The notes: generated from the sequence alone by a model not told the origin. Positions 7,163 through 16,279 are shown, counted from the stretch's first letter. The stretch: DNA of 36,733 nt from Flavobacteriales bacterium (GCA_008016945.1 SSGN01000153.1:1-36733); one strand, 5' to 3'. Program-made: numbers and translations.

Positions 7163-7980
7163 GGGGCGTACTGATTGTACCGGGTGCCACGGAGGAAACC
7201 GACCAGCATAAGGCCACTGCGCTTGGCCAGATCGACGGCCAGGGAGGATGGTGCGCCCACGGCTGCCATGGCCGGTATGCCCGCCACCACGCATTTCTGC
7301 ACGAGCTCGAACCCCGCACGCCCGCTCACCAGCAGGATGGTCCCCTCTGCGGTCACCCCACCGGACAACATGGCGCCGATGACCTTGTCCACCGCGTTGT
7401 GCCGCCCCACATCCTCGCGGAGGATGAGCACGCGCCCACGGGCATCGAAGAGCGCCGCCGCATGGATACCACCGGTATGGCGGAAGGTGGTCTGCTCCGC
7501 ACGCATGCGATCGGGCAGTGCGGTGATGATGGCCGGATCGATGGTGGCCGTGGGCGTGGTGCGGTGGTGACCGAGCACGTGAACGGCCTCGATGCTGCTC
7601 TTGCCACAAACGCCGCAGCTGCTGGTGGTGTAGAAGTTGCGCTGCCAATGGGCAGGGTCCAGTTCCACGGAAGGGTGCAACTCGGCCCGCATCACGTTGC
7701 CGCGTTCCTCCTCCTTCACGTTGGCACAAGGCACCACGCGCAGCAGCCCCGCCCCATCGGCAACGATGCCTTCGGTGTGCAGGAAGCCACGCACCAGATC
7801 CTCGTCCTGGCCCGGGGTCCGCATGGTGACGCTCAGCCGGACCTCCCGGCGCTGGTCCAGTGGACCATGGCCCAGCCGGATCTCCAACGGCTCTTCGACC
7901 ACGAGCAGATCGTCCCGAACGATGTTCTCGTCGCCATCCACCGTTCGCACCCGGGCCGCTACCACCATGCCTGCCATCAT
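7159..7980 (-). CDS. fdhD: Formate dehydrogenase accessory sulfurtransferase FdhD
   Basis: 273 residues from the ATG at 7980; a GTG at 8007 would add nine. FdhD moves sulfur from a cysteine desulfurase to the bis-MGD cofactor of formate dehydrogenase. Evidence: DDLLVVEEPLEIRL near the N-terminus, SSCGVCGKSSIE with the two catalytic cysteines of the CxxC pair (about residues 122 and 125), TGGIHAAALF, and REDVGRHNAVDKVIG. All are FdhD signatures. The 4-nt overlap with the GrpB gene suggests one transcript. Its client, the fdhAB enzyme, is encoded on the same strand about 10 kb away at 17539-22102. Confidence 0.93.
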   Translation of the reverse strand: MMAGMVVAARVRTVDGDENIVRDDLLVVEEPLEIRLGHGPLDQRREVRLSVTMRTPGQDEDLVRGFLHTEGIVADGAGLLRVVPCANVKEEERGNVMRAELHPSVELDPAHWQRNFYTTSSCGVCGKSSIEAVHVLGHHRTTPTATIDPAIITALPDRMRAEQTTFRHTGGIHAAALFDARGRVLILREDVGRHNAVDKVIGAMLSGGVTAEGTILLVSGRAGFELVQKCVVAGIPAMAAVGAPSSLAVDLAKRSGLMLVGFLRGTRYNQYAP

Positions 7981-8043
7981 GCCAATGTACGGTTCCTCGC
8001 GGCACACCTGCGGCCCGTGTCCGATCCAGGTATCCTGGTGCGA

Positions 8044-8628
8044 TCAGGTCGTCGGTACGGTCCTCCGCCAGCAGTGCTCAAGATGGTCGTCGACCATGCC
8101 GATCGCCTGCATATACGCATACACGATGGTGGTGCCCACGAAGCTGAAACCCGCACGCTTCAGGTCGCGGCTGAGCGCATCACTGATCGGGGTGCTGGTG
8201 GGCACCTGGGCCGGGTCCGTCCATCGGTTCACGATGGGCCTGTGGTCCACGTGCTTCCACACGAAACGATCGAAGGCCCCTTGGCCACCTTCCATGATCC
8301 GCAGCCAGGCCCGCGCGTTCTTGATCGCGCTCTCGATCTTCTGCCGGTTACGGATGATACCGGGATCGTGCATCAGCCGTTCGATATCCCTGTGCCCGTA
8401 CCGCGCGATCCGCTCGGCATCCCACTGGTCGAAGGCCTTCGCATAGCCGTCGGTGCGGATCAGGATGGTGTACCAGCTCAATCCGGCCTGTGCCCCATCG
8501 AGAATGAGCTTCGCCAACAACTTCCGATCGTCGTGTTCGGGGTGGCCCCAGACGTGGTCGTGGTAGGCCTGGTAGACCTCATCCTTCATGCACCACGGAC
8601 ATCGGATCGCTCCTTCGGGTACCGACAT
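8044..8628 (-). CDS. tag: DNA-3-methyladenine glycosylase I
   Basis: 194 residues. Tag removes 3-methyladenine from alkylated DNA. Its fingerprints are RCPWC and YHDHVWG near the N-terminus, DGAQAGLSWYTIL, and GFSFVGTTIVYAYMQAIG. The zinc ligands known in the E. coli enzyme (Cys4, His17, His175, Cys179) correspond by spacing to Cys10, His23, His182 and Cys186 here. It is about the usual length. It lies 63 nt upstream of fdhD on the same strand, with no obvious functional link. A strong palindrome just upstream separates it from the delta-60 gene. Confidence 0.93.
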   Translation of the reverse strand: MSVPEGAIRCPWCMKDEVYQAYHDHVWGHPEHDDRKLLAKLILDGAQAGLSWYTILIRTDGYAKAFDQWDAERIARYGHRDIERLMHDPGIIRNRQKIESAIKNARAWLRIMEGGQGAFDRFVWKHVDHRPIVNRWTDPAQVPTSTPISDALSRDLKRAGFSFVGTTIVYAYMQAIGMVDDHLEHCWRRTVPTT

Positions 8629-8642
8629 GGGCTGAGCGGATC

Positions 8643-8672
8643 ACCGGGCGAGGGTGGTGACCCTCGCCCGGT
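8643..8672. terminator. Perfect 13-bp stem-loop
   Basis: ACCGGGCGAGGGT (8643-8655), a 4-nt loop, and its exact reverse complement (8660-8672). It lies 22 nt past the stop of the delta-60-repeat gene on the minus strand and just before tag, so it probably ends that transcript. No U-tract follows on either strand. Confidence 0.55.
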
Positions 8673-8693
8673 ACAGCATGATCCAAATGGTGT

Positions 8694-11165
8694 TCAGTGC
8701 GCTACGAGGAACCGTTCGGTGCGTAGGTCGCCATCCTGTGCGATGCGCAGGAAGTAAGCGCCCGCCGGGAGCTGCCGCTGGAATGACAGGGTGCCCTGCC
8801 ATTGTCCGACCTCGGGCGTGATGGCCTCTTGATGCATCACCCTACCGCTGGCATCGAACACCGTGAGCATCACCGGGGCATCCTCGGCCTGAAGTCCCGT
8901 CAAGCCCAGGTCGATCCGATCACCCGTGGTGGGGTTAGGCCACACATGCACCCCGACCTCCTCGCCAAAGACCATCTGGCTGGAACCTCCGCCCTGGAAC
9001 GTGGGTGCGATGGTGAGCGAGCAAGGCTCGCCGTACGGGCAGAAGGTGACCCCGCCATCGAGGCTCACCCGCACGCGCACCTGGTAGGTCTGGCCAGGGA
9101 TCAACGGGTTCAGCGTCCAGTTGAGGTACCGATGATAGGTGGTGGAGCTGATCACCTTGGTGTAGCCCAGGCCCGTGTTCGTGAACTCGAACTCGTAGAG
9201 GTTGGCCATGGGCACCGGCACCGCAGTGACGTACTTGTTGCGCGGCTTGGTGACCCCACACGAGAAGTACCGGTTGCCCGGGATGTTCATCAGCTGGGTG
9301 GTGGGGCAGGCGGCGGCCACAGGATCCAACTTGAAACGACAGGCCGGGCCCCAGTTCAGGTTCTCCCCGTTCACGCGACCGCGCACCTTCACGTTGAGCA
9401 GCACACCCACCGGGATCGGATTGATATGCGGATACCACGACAGCCGTTGGTGGCATGCGCGCAGCGCTCCCACCCCGAACCCATCGGAGGTGGCATGGCT
9501 GCGGAAACGGCGGTGTGAATAAGACCCGTCGGGGTCGTAGTACCAGAACTCGTACCCGTCGTCGGTCTGATCGCCCACGCCCCACTGCGCGCTCACCGCA
9601 GGCAGTTCGCCGATCACCATGAACTGGGAGTACACCCAATCCAGCTTATCGCAGGCCGTGAAGATGGGCTTGACCGTGCCCAAGGGCACATCGAAGGTGC
9701 CACCGGAGGCGATGCTGCTCTCGTAGGTGAACACCCCATCGTTATGGTTGTCGATGATCCGTTGCCCACTGCCATCCTTCAACACATAGCCGCCGGTGGT
9801 CATGCCATCGCCCGCGCTGTCCAACACGCGCAAGCGGAACTTCCCGTTGGGCACGCAGCATGTCACCGTGGTCTCCGTGGAACTGGCGAAGCCCGATCCG
9901 CCGCACACCGGATAGGTGTAGCCTTCGCCCAACAGCTCCCAGCTGGTCTGTGCACCGAAGGCATCGGTGTTCACCACCAGCTCCAAGGTTTCGTCACAGT
10001 CCGACAGGAGGCGGACCAGGCGGTTCCGGCCGGTGCCGTTGTAGGAGGTGAAGCCCCCCGCCACGGTGACCTTGCCTTCGGATTGCCAGGTGATGGCGTA
10101 CACCCAGTTGCTACAACCACTCCCGATGTTGAATCCTGTATCCACCGACCCATCGGCCTCGAGCCGGATCAACCGGTTCCGTGCATTCCCGTTATAGCTC
10201 GTGAAATCGCCACCGGCGAGGAGCCTGCCATCGCTCTGTTCGGTGATGGTGTACACCCAACTGTTGAAGCCCGTGCCGGTGCTGAAGCTCGTATCGTAGC
10301 TCCCGTCGGCGAGCACTCGTGCGATACGACCGACGGACGACCCATCGTAGTTGGTGAACATTCCGCCGATCAGGATGCGCCCGTCGTGCGCATGCCGCAC
10401 CGCGAACACGGAATTATTCACACCGCTCCCCGGATCGAACGTGACATCCACGGCACCCGTGGTGGTGAGCCGCGCGATACCCGGCCGGGAGGTCCCGTTC
10501 ACCGTGGCGAAACCGCCACCGATCACCGCCCGACCGGCCGCATCGAGAGAGACCGCGTACACCGCCGCATTAGGACCCGTTCCGACATTGAACGTGCCAT
10601 CCAACGCCCCGGTCGTCCCCAGCCGCACCACCTTGTTGGCCGTGGAGCCGTTGTACCCCGAGAAGGTCCCCACCGCGATGACCTTACCATCGGCCTGCAC
10701 CGCAAGGCCATTGACCACCCCGCCGGAGAACCCCGTGCCGGTGGCGAAGGTGGCATCCAGGGTACCATCGCTGTTCAACCGCGCCACCCCGGACCGCGAC
10801 ACACCATTGTAGGTGGTGAACGTACCCCCGATCAGGATACGGCCGACCTGGTCGATCGCGATGGCATTGACCTGCCCGTCCGTGCCCGTTCCGATGGTGA
10901 AGGCCATATCCAGCGTTCCGGTGCGCGTGATCCGTGCCAACCGGTTGAGGGAGGTGCCATTATAGCTGGTGAAACTGCCCCCGATGACGTGGAAGCCATC
11001 CGGCTGTTGGGCCATGGCGAAGATGCGGTTCCCCGCACCCGTACCGATGGTGAAGGCCGGGTCGATGGACCCGGATTGCGCAAACCCCGGGGCTGCTATG
11101 GCCAGCGCCGCCAACAGCGCTACACAACCGCGCCCCCGGCCCATTGTCCTCTTTCGATGTTCCAT
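8694..11165 (-). CDS. Delta-60-repeat protein with T9SS sorting domain
   Basis: 823 residues. A signal peptide (GCVALLAALAIAAPGFAQ) is followed by about seven copies of a roughly 52-residue repeat (residues 30-390) of the kind GGSFTSYNGTSLNRLARI plus DMAFTIGTG, the delta-60 (TIGR02608-type) beta-propeller repeat. Next come Cys-rich beta domains (390-740), and then a T9SS type-A sorting domain: VHVWPNPTTGDRIDLG, VFDASGRVMHQE, LPAGAYFLRIAQDG. It is predicted to be secreted or cell-surface anchored. The role is unknown; such proteins are often adhesins or extracellular enzymes' scaffolds. A later in-frame Met (codon at 11144) is an alternative start. A promoter-like box at 11223-11230 gives a leader of about 50 nt. 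Confidence 0.85.
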   Translation of the reverse strand: MEHRKRTMGRGRGCVALLAALAIAAPGFAQSGSIDPAFTIGTGAGNRIFAMAQQPDGFHVIGGSFTSYNGTSLNRLARITRTGTLDMAFTIGTGTDGQVNAIAIDQVGRILIGGTFTTYNGVSRSGVARLNSDGTLDATFATGTGFSGGVVNGLAVQADGKVIAVGTFSGYNGSTANKVVRLGTTGALDGTFNVGTGPNAAVYAVSLDAAGRAVIGGGFATVNGTSRPGIARLTTTGAVDVTFDPGSGVNNSVFAVRHAHDGRILIGGMFTNYDGSSVGRIARVLADGSYDTSFSTGTGFNSWVYTITEQSDGRLLAGGDFTSYNGNARNRLIRLEADGSVDTGFNIGSGCSNWVYAITWQSEGKVTVAGGFTSYNGTGRNRLVRLLSDCDETLELVVNTDAFGAQTSWELLGEGYTYPVCGGSGFASSTETTVTCCVPNGKFRLRVLDSAGDGMTTGGYVLKDGSGQRIIDNHNDGVFTYESSIASGGTFDVPLGTVKPIFTACDKLDWVYSQFMVIGELPAVSAQWGVGDQTDDGYEFWYYDPDGSYSHRRFRSHATSDGFGVGALRACHQRLSWYPHINPIPVGVLLNVKVRGRVNGENLNWGPACRFKLDPVAAACPTTQLMNIPGNRYFSCGVTKPRNKYVTAVPVPMANLYEFEFTNTGLGYTKVISSTTYHRYLNWTLNPLIPGQTYQVRVRVSLDGGVTFCPYGEPCSLTIAPTFQGGGSSQMVFGEEVGVHVWPNPTTGDRIDLGLTGLQAEDAPVMLTVFDASGRVMHQEAITPEVGQWQGTLSFQRQLPAGAYFLRIAQDGDLRTERFLVAH

Positions 11166-11222
11166 GATGGTGGTCTATTGATGTGATGATCTTGATGTTG
11201 AGCAGGGCATCGTATGGCAGAC

Positions 11223-11230
11223 CGAATATA
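11223..11230 (-). promoter_or_regulatory. Putative -7 box TATATTCG
   Basis: On the minus strand TATATTCG fits TAnnTTTG with one mismatch, 57 nt before the ATG of the delta-60 gene. Confidence 0.4.
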
Positions 11231-11285
11231 CCAACGGATGGATGAACTTCAGCGCTCCTCCCGAACCCGTGCCCGCATGTTGTCG

Positions 11286-11293
11286 TTCCTTTG
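11286..11293 (+). promoter_or_regulatory. Putative -7 box TTCCTTTG, 7 nt from moaA start
   Basis: TTCCTTTG differs from TAnnTTTG only at the second base and ends 7 nt before the moaA ATG. Confidence 0.35.
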
Positions 11294-11300
11294 ACCGGCC

Positions 11301-12290
11301 ATGGCCCTTACCGACCGCCACCACCGGACCCATAGCAGCCTGCGGATCAGCATCGTGGACAAATGCGACCTGCGCTGCACCTATTGCATGCCGGAGGACC
11401 AGCAGTTCCTGCGGCGCGATGAACTGATGACCCGCGAGGAGGTCGTCCGGATCGCGCGGCTCTTCGTGGACCGGTACGGCATCTCCAAGATCCGACTCAC
11501 CGGCGGGGAGCCCCTGTTGCGACGCGATGTGGTGGACATCGTCCGCGACCTGGCCTCGCTGGGGGTGAACCTGGGCCTCACCACCAACGCCGTAAGCCTG
11601 CACGAACACCTCGACGCCCTCTGGCAAGCTGGCCTGCATAACCTCAACGTGAGCCTCGACACGTTCGACGCCGAACGCTTCAAGCGCATCGCCCGGCGCG
11701 ACCTGTACACCCAGGTCTGGAACAACATCCAAGCGGCGTACGACAAAGGCATGCGCATCAAGCTGAACGTGGTGGTGATGCGTGGCGTGAACGACGACGA
11801 GATCCTCCGCTTCGTGGAACTCACGCGGGAGCGCCACCTGCATGTGCGGTTCATCGAGTTCATGCCCTTCGCCGGGAACCATTGGGGCCGCGAACGGGTC
11901 TACACCTACGCCGAGATGCTCGGCCACATCGGCAGCGTGCACAGCTTCGAGAAGCTCGCCGACGACCCGCACAGCACCGCGAAAACCTACCGCGTCCAGG
12001 GCTGGCGGGGCACCTTCGCGGTGATCAGCACCGTGACCGAGCCCTTCTGCGGCACGTGCGACCGGCTGCGCATCACGGCGGAAGGACGGATGCGGAACTG
12101 CCTCTTCGCACGCGAGGAGACCGACCTGCTCTCGGCACTGCGCCGCGGCGAGGACATCGCCCCGTTGATCGAGGCCAACGTGCTGGCCAAACATGCCATG
12201 CTCGGCGGACTCCCGCCATTCCGGCCCGAAAAGCAGGAGGAGGTGTTGCACGACCTCAGCAGCAGGCCGATGGTGAGCATCGGCGGTTAG
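11301..12290 (+). CDS. moaA: GTP 3',8-cyclase MoaA
   Basis: 329 residues. This radical-SAM enzyme converts GTP to 3',8-cyclo-GTP, the first step of molybdenum cofactor synthesis. The SAM cluster motif is KCDLRCTYCMPE (Cys22, Cys26, Cys29). The second, substrate-binding cluster ligands are Cys250, Cys253 and Cys267 in the segment FCGTCDRLRITAEGRMRNC. RLTGGEPLLR (about 65-74) is conserved, and the protein ends in Gly-Gly, the essential MoaA C-terminus. Full length. It is on the plus strand apart from the main Moco operon (22178-27126, minus), divergent from the delta-60 gene. Its product would feed the MoaC domain of the fusion gene at 22178. Confidence 0.97.
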   Translation: MALTDRHHRTHSSLRISIVDKCDLRCTYCMPEDQQFLRRDELMTREEVVRIARLFVDRYGISKIRLTGGEPLLRRDVVDIVRDLASLGVNLGLTTNAVSLHEHLDALWQAGLHNLNVSLDTFDAERFKRIARRDLYTQVWNNIQAAYDKGMRIKLNVVVMRGVNDDEILRFVELTRERHLHVRFIEFMPFAGNHWGRERVYTYAEMLGHIGSVHSFEKLADDPHSTAKTYRVQGWRGTFAVISTVTEPFCGTCDRLRITAEGRMRNCLFAREETDLLSALRRGEDIAPLIEANVLAKHAMLGGLPPFRPEKQEEVLHDLSSRPMVSIGG

Positions 12291-12319
12291 GTGACCAGCC
12301 CTGGGATCCGTGAGCGGAG

Positions 12320-13345
12320 CTATGCCTCCTGGTCGTAGTAGATCTTGTAGTACTTCCGTCCGGTCCGCTCGTCCACGCCCTGTTCGATCCTGCTGCGATC
12401 GCCATGGATGTAGATGTGGAAGTTCTTGTCCAGCTTCAACACGCTCTTGAACACCCGGGCCTGGCGTTTCACGGCATGGCTGCTGATGGCGAACTGATCG
12501 CTGAGGGCCACCGCGTTGGTCTCCTGGTAGCTCTTCCCGAACCGGTCGAAGGCCTCGATCACCGCCTCTTCCTCGAACACCTCCTGCACGAACGTGGTGC
12601 GATCGAACTCGGCATTCTCCTTGAAGTACTTCACCGATCGGTTCAACAGGTCGATCTGGTCGGCGCGCGGTGTCTCGAACTCCTGCGGCAGTTGTTCGGT
12701 GATGAACGATCGGGTGAGCTCAAGCACGTTGCTCGTGCTGTTCACGTGATCGCGTTTCGGCTGGTGGCCGATGAAGTCCTTCTGCCAATAGTCGGTGTTC
12801 TCATGATCATCGAGCACGAACACCGTAGGGGCCTCCGGGGTGAACAGCACCAGACAGGCCTTGTTCGGCTTAAGACTGCCGAGCCCGCGGTTCAGCCACA
12901 TGGATACCTTGCCTTCCGCCGTGCGGCTCTCGATGAAGACCTCCTTCTCCTCGAACTTATACAAGCCCAGGGCCGTGTACCGTTCATTCCCCAGGCCCAC
13001 GTTGTTCAGCCTCACCACGAAGAGGTCGCCCCCGCGGATGTTGTGGTGGCGCGATACGTTCACCAAGTGCTTGGCGATATCCACCGAGCACTCCACCAGG
13101 TCCCGGCCCGCCTGTACGGCATTGCAGAGGTTGTAGAGCACGTTGTACTCCAAGGCCACCGCATGTGCGAACTCCGCCGTGGCGGTCATCTGCGCGAACG
13201 GCCGGAGGAAGAGCTTGCGGAGGAACGCCTGCTCCTCGTCACCCTTGAGCACCGCGGAGTAATCGCTGTAGGTGCTTTCCACCGTATCGCTTCCGATGTG
13301 GTGCAGCACGAACTCGTCCACCCACGCGTCCTTTCCAATGATCAT
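12320..13345 (-). CDS. Nucleoid-associated protein (NdpA/YejK family)
   Basis: 341 residues, soluble. The N-terminus (VDEFVLHHIGSDTVES), the VEELSVDIA-like segment DLVECSVDIAKHLVNVS, and the NIRGGDLFVVRL segment fit the nucleoid-associated protein family, as does a C-terminus ending in the HIYIHGDRSRIEQG and KYYKIYYDQEA segments. The family co-purifies with bacterial nucleoids; its molecular role is poorly defined. It is convergent with moaA. A promoter-like box lies 38 nt upstream, back-to-back with that of the small membrane protein gene at 13425. Confidence 0.85.
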   Translation of the reverse strand: MIIGKDAWVDEFVLHHIGSDTVESTYSDYSAVLKGDEEQAFLRKLFLRPFAQMTATAEFAHAVALEYNVLYNLCNAVQAGRDLVECSVDIAKHLVNVSRHHNIRGGDLFVVRLNNVGLGNERYTALGLYKFEEKEVFIESRTAEGKVSMWLNRGLGSLKPNKACLVLFTPEAPTVFVLDDHENTDYWQKDFIGHQPKRDHVNSTSNVLELTRSFITEQLPQEFETPRADQIDLLNRSVKYFKENAEFDRTTFVQEVFEEEAVIEAFDRFGKSYQETNAVALSDQFAISSHAVKRQARVFKSVLKLDKNFHIYIHGDRSRIEQGVDERTGRKYYKIYYDQEA

Positions 13346-13383
13346 ACGTTGGCCGCCAACGCCTGTTGACGATCGCGGCGCGG

Positions 13384-13391
13384 CGAAAGTA
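13384..13391 (-). promoter_or_regulatory. Putative -7 box TACTTTCG
   Basis: On the minus strand TACTTTCG fits TAnnTTTG with one mismatch, 38 nt upstream of the nucleoid-associated protein start. Confidence 0.45.
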
Positions 13392-13412
13392 CCCCCATGG
13401 CGGGAACACCGC

Positions 13413-13420
13413 TAACTTCA
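13413..13420 (+). promoter_or_regulatory. Putative -7 box TAACTTCA, 4 nt from start codon
   Basis: TAACTTCA partly fits TAnnTTTG and ends 4 nt before the ATG at 13425, the same spacing seen at several other genes here. Confidence 0.35.
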
Positions 13421-13424
13421 CGGC

Positions 13425-13703
13425 ATGACGAACACCAAGGACAACGATGGATCCTGGCTGGCGCATCAACCGTGGGCCATCCCGGTACTCCTGGGTGTGG
13501 CCAGCCTGTCCATAGGCTTCGATGCGTACTTCCATGATGCGTGGGGCGCGGCGCGATCCACATGCTTATACGGTGCGCTGTTCTGCACCTTGCTGTTCCA
13601 ACGCACGGGTGCGCGGGCCTACCGCGTGTTAGCGGTGGCGGGTCTGGTGCTGGCGGTGACGTTGATGGTGATCGGTCTTGGACTGCGGAAAGGGTGGTGG
13701 TGA
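13425..13703 (+). CDS. Small membrane protein, 92 residues
   Basis: A polar N-terminus (MTNTKDNDGSWLAHQP) is followed by three likely transmembrane helices at about residues 17-32, 46-59 and 65-86, then a short basic/aromatic end (RKGWW). No family is recognised. The sole nearby Met is the start. Its stop codon lies inside the left copy of a 19-bp direct repeat (13699-13717) whose second copy lies beyond the restriction-modification genes, so the 3' end of this gene may mark one edge of an inserted cassette. Confidence 0.6.
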   Translation: MTNTKDNDGSWLAHQPWAIPVLLGVASLSIGFDAYFHDAWGAARSTCLYGALFCTLLFQRTGARAYRVLAVAGLVLAVTLMVIGLGLRKGWW

Positions 13704-13717
13704 AGGCGCGGAGCGGC
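13699..13717 (+). repeat. 19-bp direct repeat, left copy
   Basis: GGTGAAGGCGCGGAGCGGC, identical to 16280-16298 in the same orientation. The two copies bracket the restriction-modification gene pair. This copy starts in the last codon of the 92-residue membrane protein gene and includes its stop. Confidence 0.8.
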
Positions 13718-13854
13718 AGGGCGAAGGGATGAGTTTTTGGGCTTGCAATGATGAACGAGGCACGGAAGGATCACGGGGATCTGGATATCGTTCACCACTT
13801 CGTTCCTTACTTTGAGCTCCAAAGGTTGACGGCCCTCCTGTCACTCATCTGCGA

Positions 13855-15543
13855 ATGCCCCCCGCACAGCTCACCCTCCTCGACCAGAGCGAGCTCCTGG
13901 AACTCGTTCCGGCCCTGCCCGCCATCGAGGAAGGCGACAACCATGGCGCGGTCTACACCAAGGAGTGGGTGGTGGACCTGATGCTCGACCTCTGCGACTA
14001 CCGAGCTCAGCGAGACCTGTCGCACATCCGCCTACTGGAGCCCTCCTGCGGCGATGGAGCCTTCCTCCAGCGCATCGTGAAGCGGTTGTCGGATTCGTTA
14101 CGCATCCATGGCCGTGCCTTGGCCGATACCCGCGACACCATCCGCGCCTATGACCTCCAAGGCCGCAACGTGCAGACGGCGCGGGAGCGGATCGCCGCGC
14201 TGCTGGTGGCCGAAGGCTGGACGAACGTGGAGGCGATCGTGGCGCACTGGATCCGCCATGCCGACTACCTGCTCGCCGCCGATGGTGCCGACTTCGACCT
14301 CGTGATCGGCAATCCACCTTACATCCGGGCGCAGGAGATCCCTGAGAAAAGGCGCAGCACCTATATCCGGCTGTGGGGCACTATGACCATGGGCACCGAC
14401 ATTTTCGTCGGCTTCATCGAGAAGGGACTGCGCTCCTTGAAGCACGGTGGTCGGCTGTGCTTCATCGTGGCGGACCGCTGGCAGCACAACGCCTACGGCC
14501 GCAAACTGCGCAAGCTCATCAGCGAACGCTACGCGGTGGAGGCCATGTTCGAGATGCACGGCGTGGATGCCTTTGCAGCATCCGTCTCCGCTTATCCGGC
14601 CATTACCCTGATCCGGAACGGGAACCAGGGTCGCGTGCTTTACGCTTCGGCGCAGACTTCGCTGGATGCGCACGGTGGTGAGCGCTTGAAGGATTGGTTC
14701 ACACGGGAGACGCCCGGCGCGGTCTCCGATCCGATGTTCTCCGCCTGCGTGCTGCCCGATTGGTTCCGCACGGATGAGATCTGGCCGAGTGGTTCACCTG
14801 AAGTGCTGGCCTTTCTGGAGGACATGGCCGAGCGCTTCCAGCCCTTGGAGGACACGGCCACGAGCACCAAGGTCGGCATCGGCATCGCCACCGGTGCGGA
14901 TGATGTGTTCATCACCAATGATGCACAGGGCATAGAACCCGAGCAGCTCATCCCCTTGCTCACATCGGCGGATATCACCACTGGTCGCGTACAGTGGCAG
15001 GGTGAATACCTCGTGAACCCTTGGGATGAAGCAGGCCAGCTCGTGGAGCTGATGGCCTACCCCAAGCTCAAGGCCTACTTCCTCCAGCATGCCGTTGTGC
15101 TCAAGAAGCGCCACGTGGCCCAGAAGCAGCAGCACCGCTGGTACGCCACCATCGACAAAGTACATCGCGGCCTACGTGACCGGCCCAAGCTGGTGTTGCA
15201 GGACATGAGCAGCACCATCTCGCCGGTGCTCGATACGCAGCATTACCCGCACCACAACCTGTACTGGATCACCAGCACCGGTTGGGACCTCGAAGTGCTG
15301 GGTGGCCTGCTGCTCTCCGAAGTGGCCGAACTCTTCGTGCGGGCCTACGGCGTGAAAATGCGCAACGGCACCATGCGCTTCCAGTCGCAGTACTTGCGTA
15401 TGATCCGCGTACCTGCGCCCGGCAGCTTGAACGATGACCTGAGCAACGCGCTCAGGCAAGCCTTCCGCGACCGCGACAGGGCGGGTGCTACACAGGCGGC
15501 ACTCCTGGCGTATGGGCTGAACGCACTGCCCCGTTCCAAGTGA
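13855..15543 (+). CDS. Type II N6-adenine DNA methyltransferase
   Basis: 562 residues. Motif I for SAM binding is LLEPSCGDGAFLQ (60-72), and the catalytic motif IV is LVIGNPPYIRAQE with NPPY at 153-156, the gamma-class N6-adenine order. The N-terminal GAVYTKEWVVDLMLD is the motif X-like segment of this group. The C-terminal half (about 300-540) is a target-recognition region. It lacks a helicase or nuclease domain. The following gene encodes an XhoI/PaeR7I-like nuclease and starts on this gene's stop (TGATG), so they form one restriction-modification operon; the methylase would protect host sites. If specificity follows the nuclease family, the site is CTCGAG (inference). Confidence 0.9.
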   Translation: MPPAQLTLLDQSELLELVPALPAIEEGDNHGAVYTKEWVVDLMLDLCDYRAQRDLSHIRLLEPSCGDGAFLQRIVKRLSDSLRIHGRALADTRDTIRAYDLQGRNVQTARERIAALLVAEGWTNVEAIVAHWIRHADYLLAADGADFDLVIGNPPYIRAQEIPEKRRSTYIRLWGTMTMGTDIFVGFIEKGLRSLKHGGRLCFIVADRWQHNAYGRKLRKLISERYAVEAMFEMHGVDAFAASVSAYPAITLIRNGNQGRVLYASAQTSLDAHGGERLKDWFTRETPGAVSDPMFSACVLPDWFRTDEIWPSGSPEVLAFLEDMAERFQPLEDTATSTKVGIGIATGADDVFITNDAQGIEPEQLIPLLTSADITTGRVQWQGEYLVNPWDEAGQLVELMAYPKLKAYFLQHAVVLKKRHVAQKQQHRWYATIDKVHRGLRDRPKLVLQDMSSTISPVLDTQHYPHHNLYWITSTGWDLEVLGGLLLSEVAELFVRAYGVKMRNGTMRFQSQYLRMIRVPAPGSLNDDLSNALRQAFRDRDRAGATQAALLAYGLNALPRSK

Positions 15544-16247
15544 TGAAGAAGGACCCGCGCAAGGAAGTGTTGGCGCTGTGGAAGCTGCGCAGCAAGGCCG
15601 AGAAGAAGGCCCGCGAAGGAGGCAACAAGGACCTGGGCCTGCGCGCCGGTGTCACCTCCGGACGTCATCTGGATCCGCTCTCCGAATTGGTCCGTGGCAT
15701 TTTCATCGATGCCGGCATGCCGCCCGAGAGCGTGCACTGCGGCGGACGCAACCTGGAGATCCCCGGCTACTACCGCCCGCAGAAGAAGTGGGACGTGGTG
15801 GTGGTCCACAAGGGAGTACTGGTGGCGGCCGTGGAGTTCAAGAGCATCCTGGGCAGCTACGGCAACAACATGAACAACCGCACCGAGGAATCCCTCGGCA
15901 ACGCCACGGACCTCTTGGAAGCGGCGGAGCAAGGGCTGATCGGCACGCGGCCGCCCTGGCTCGGCTTCGTGTTCTTCATGCAAGACGATGACAAATCGCG
16001 CGGCGGCGGCAAGAGCCTCAAACAGCCGCACTTCCCCGTGGACGAGGCCTTCGTGGGCGCCACCTACCAACAGCGTGCGGCTATCTGGCTGCGCCGCTTG
16101 CTCATGAAGCGCCTCTACAACGCGGCATGGTACGCTGTGGTGAACCCCAAGCAAGGTGCACACGGCGTGCGCGAACCGGATCCGGACCTAAGCTGGGCCA
16201 AGTTCGAGGCGGCGATACGGGGAAGGGTTGGGGAGGTTTTGGCGTGA
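15543..16247 (+). CDS. XhoI/PaeR7I-like type II restriction endonuclease
   Basis: 234 residues from the ATG at 15543, which shares a base with the methylase stop; a GTG at 15540 is an alternative. The segment GRNLEIPGYYRP leads into KKWDVVVVHKG and AAVEFKSILG, giving the PD-(D/E)xK nuclease pattern with Asp84, Glu98 and Lys100. NNMNNRTEESLGNATDL and PWLGFVFFMQDD are further features of the XhoI/PaeR7I family. Members of this family cut at CTCGAG; the specificity of this protein is inferred only. The order methylase then nuclease, with overlapping ends, would let methylation precede cutting. The 19-bp repeat follows 33 nt after the stop. Confidence 0.87.
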   Translation: MKKDPRKEVLALWKLRSKAEKKAREGGNKDLGLRAGVTSGRHLDPLSELVRGIFIDAGMPPESVHCGGRNLEIPGYYRPQKKWDVVVVHKGVLVAAVEFKSILGSYGNNMNNRTEESLGNATDLLEAAEQGLIGTRPPWLGFVFFMQDDDKSRGGGKSLKQPHFPVDEAFVGATYQQRAAIWLRRLLMKRLYNAAWYAVVNPKQGAHGVREPDPDLSWAKFEAAIRGRVGEVLA

Positions 16248-16279
16248 GGGCCACGGGTCACAGACCCGCAGCAGCGGGG

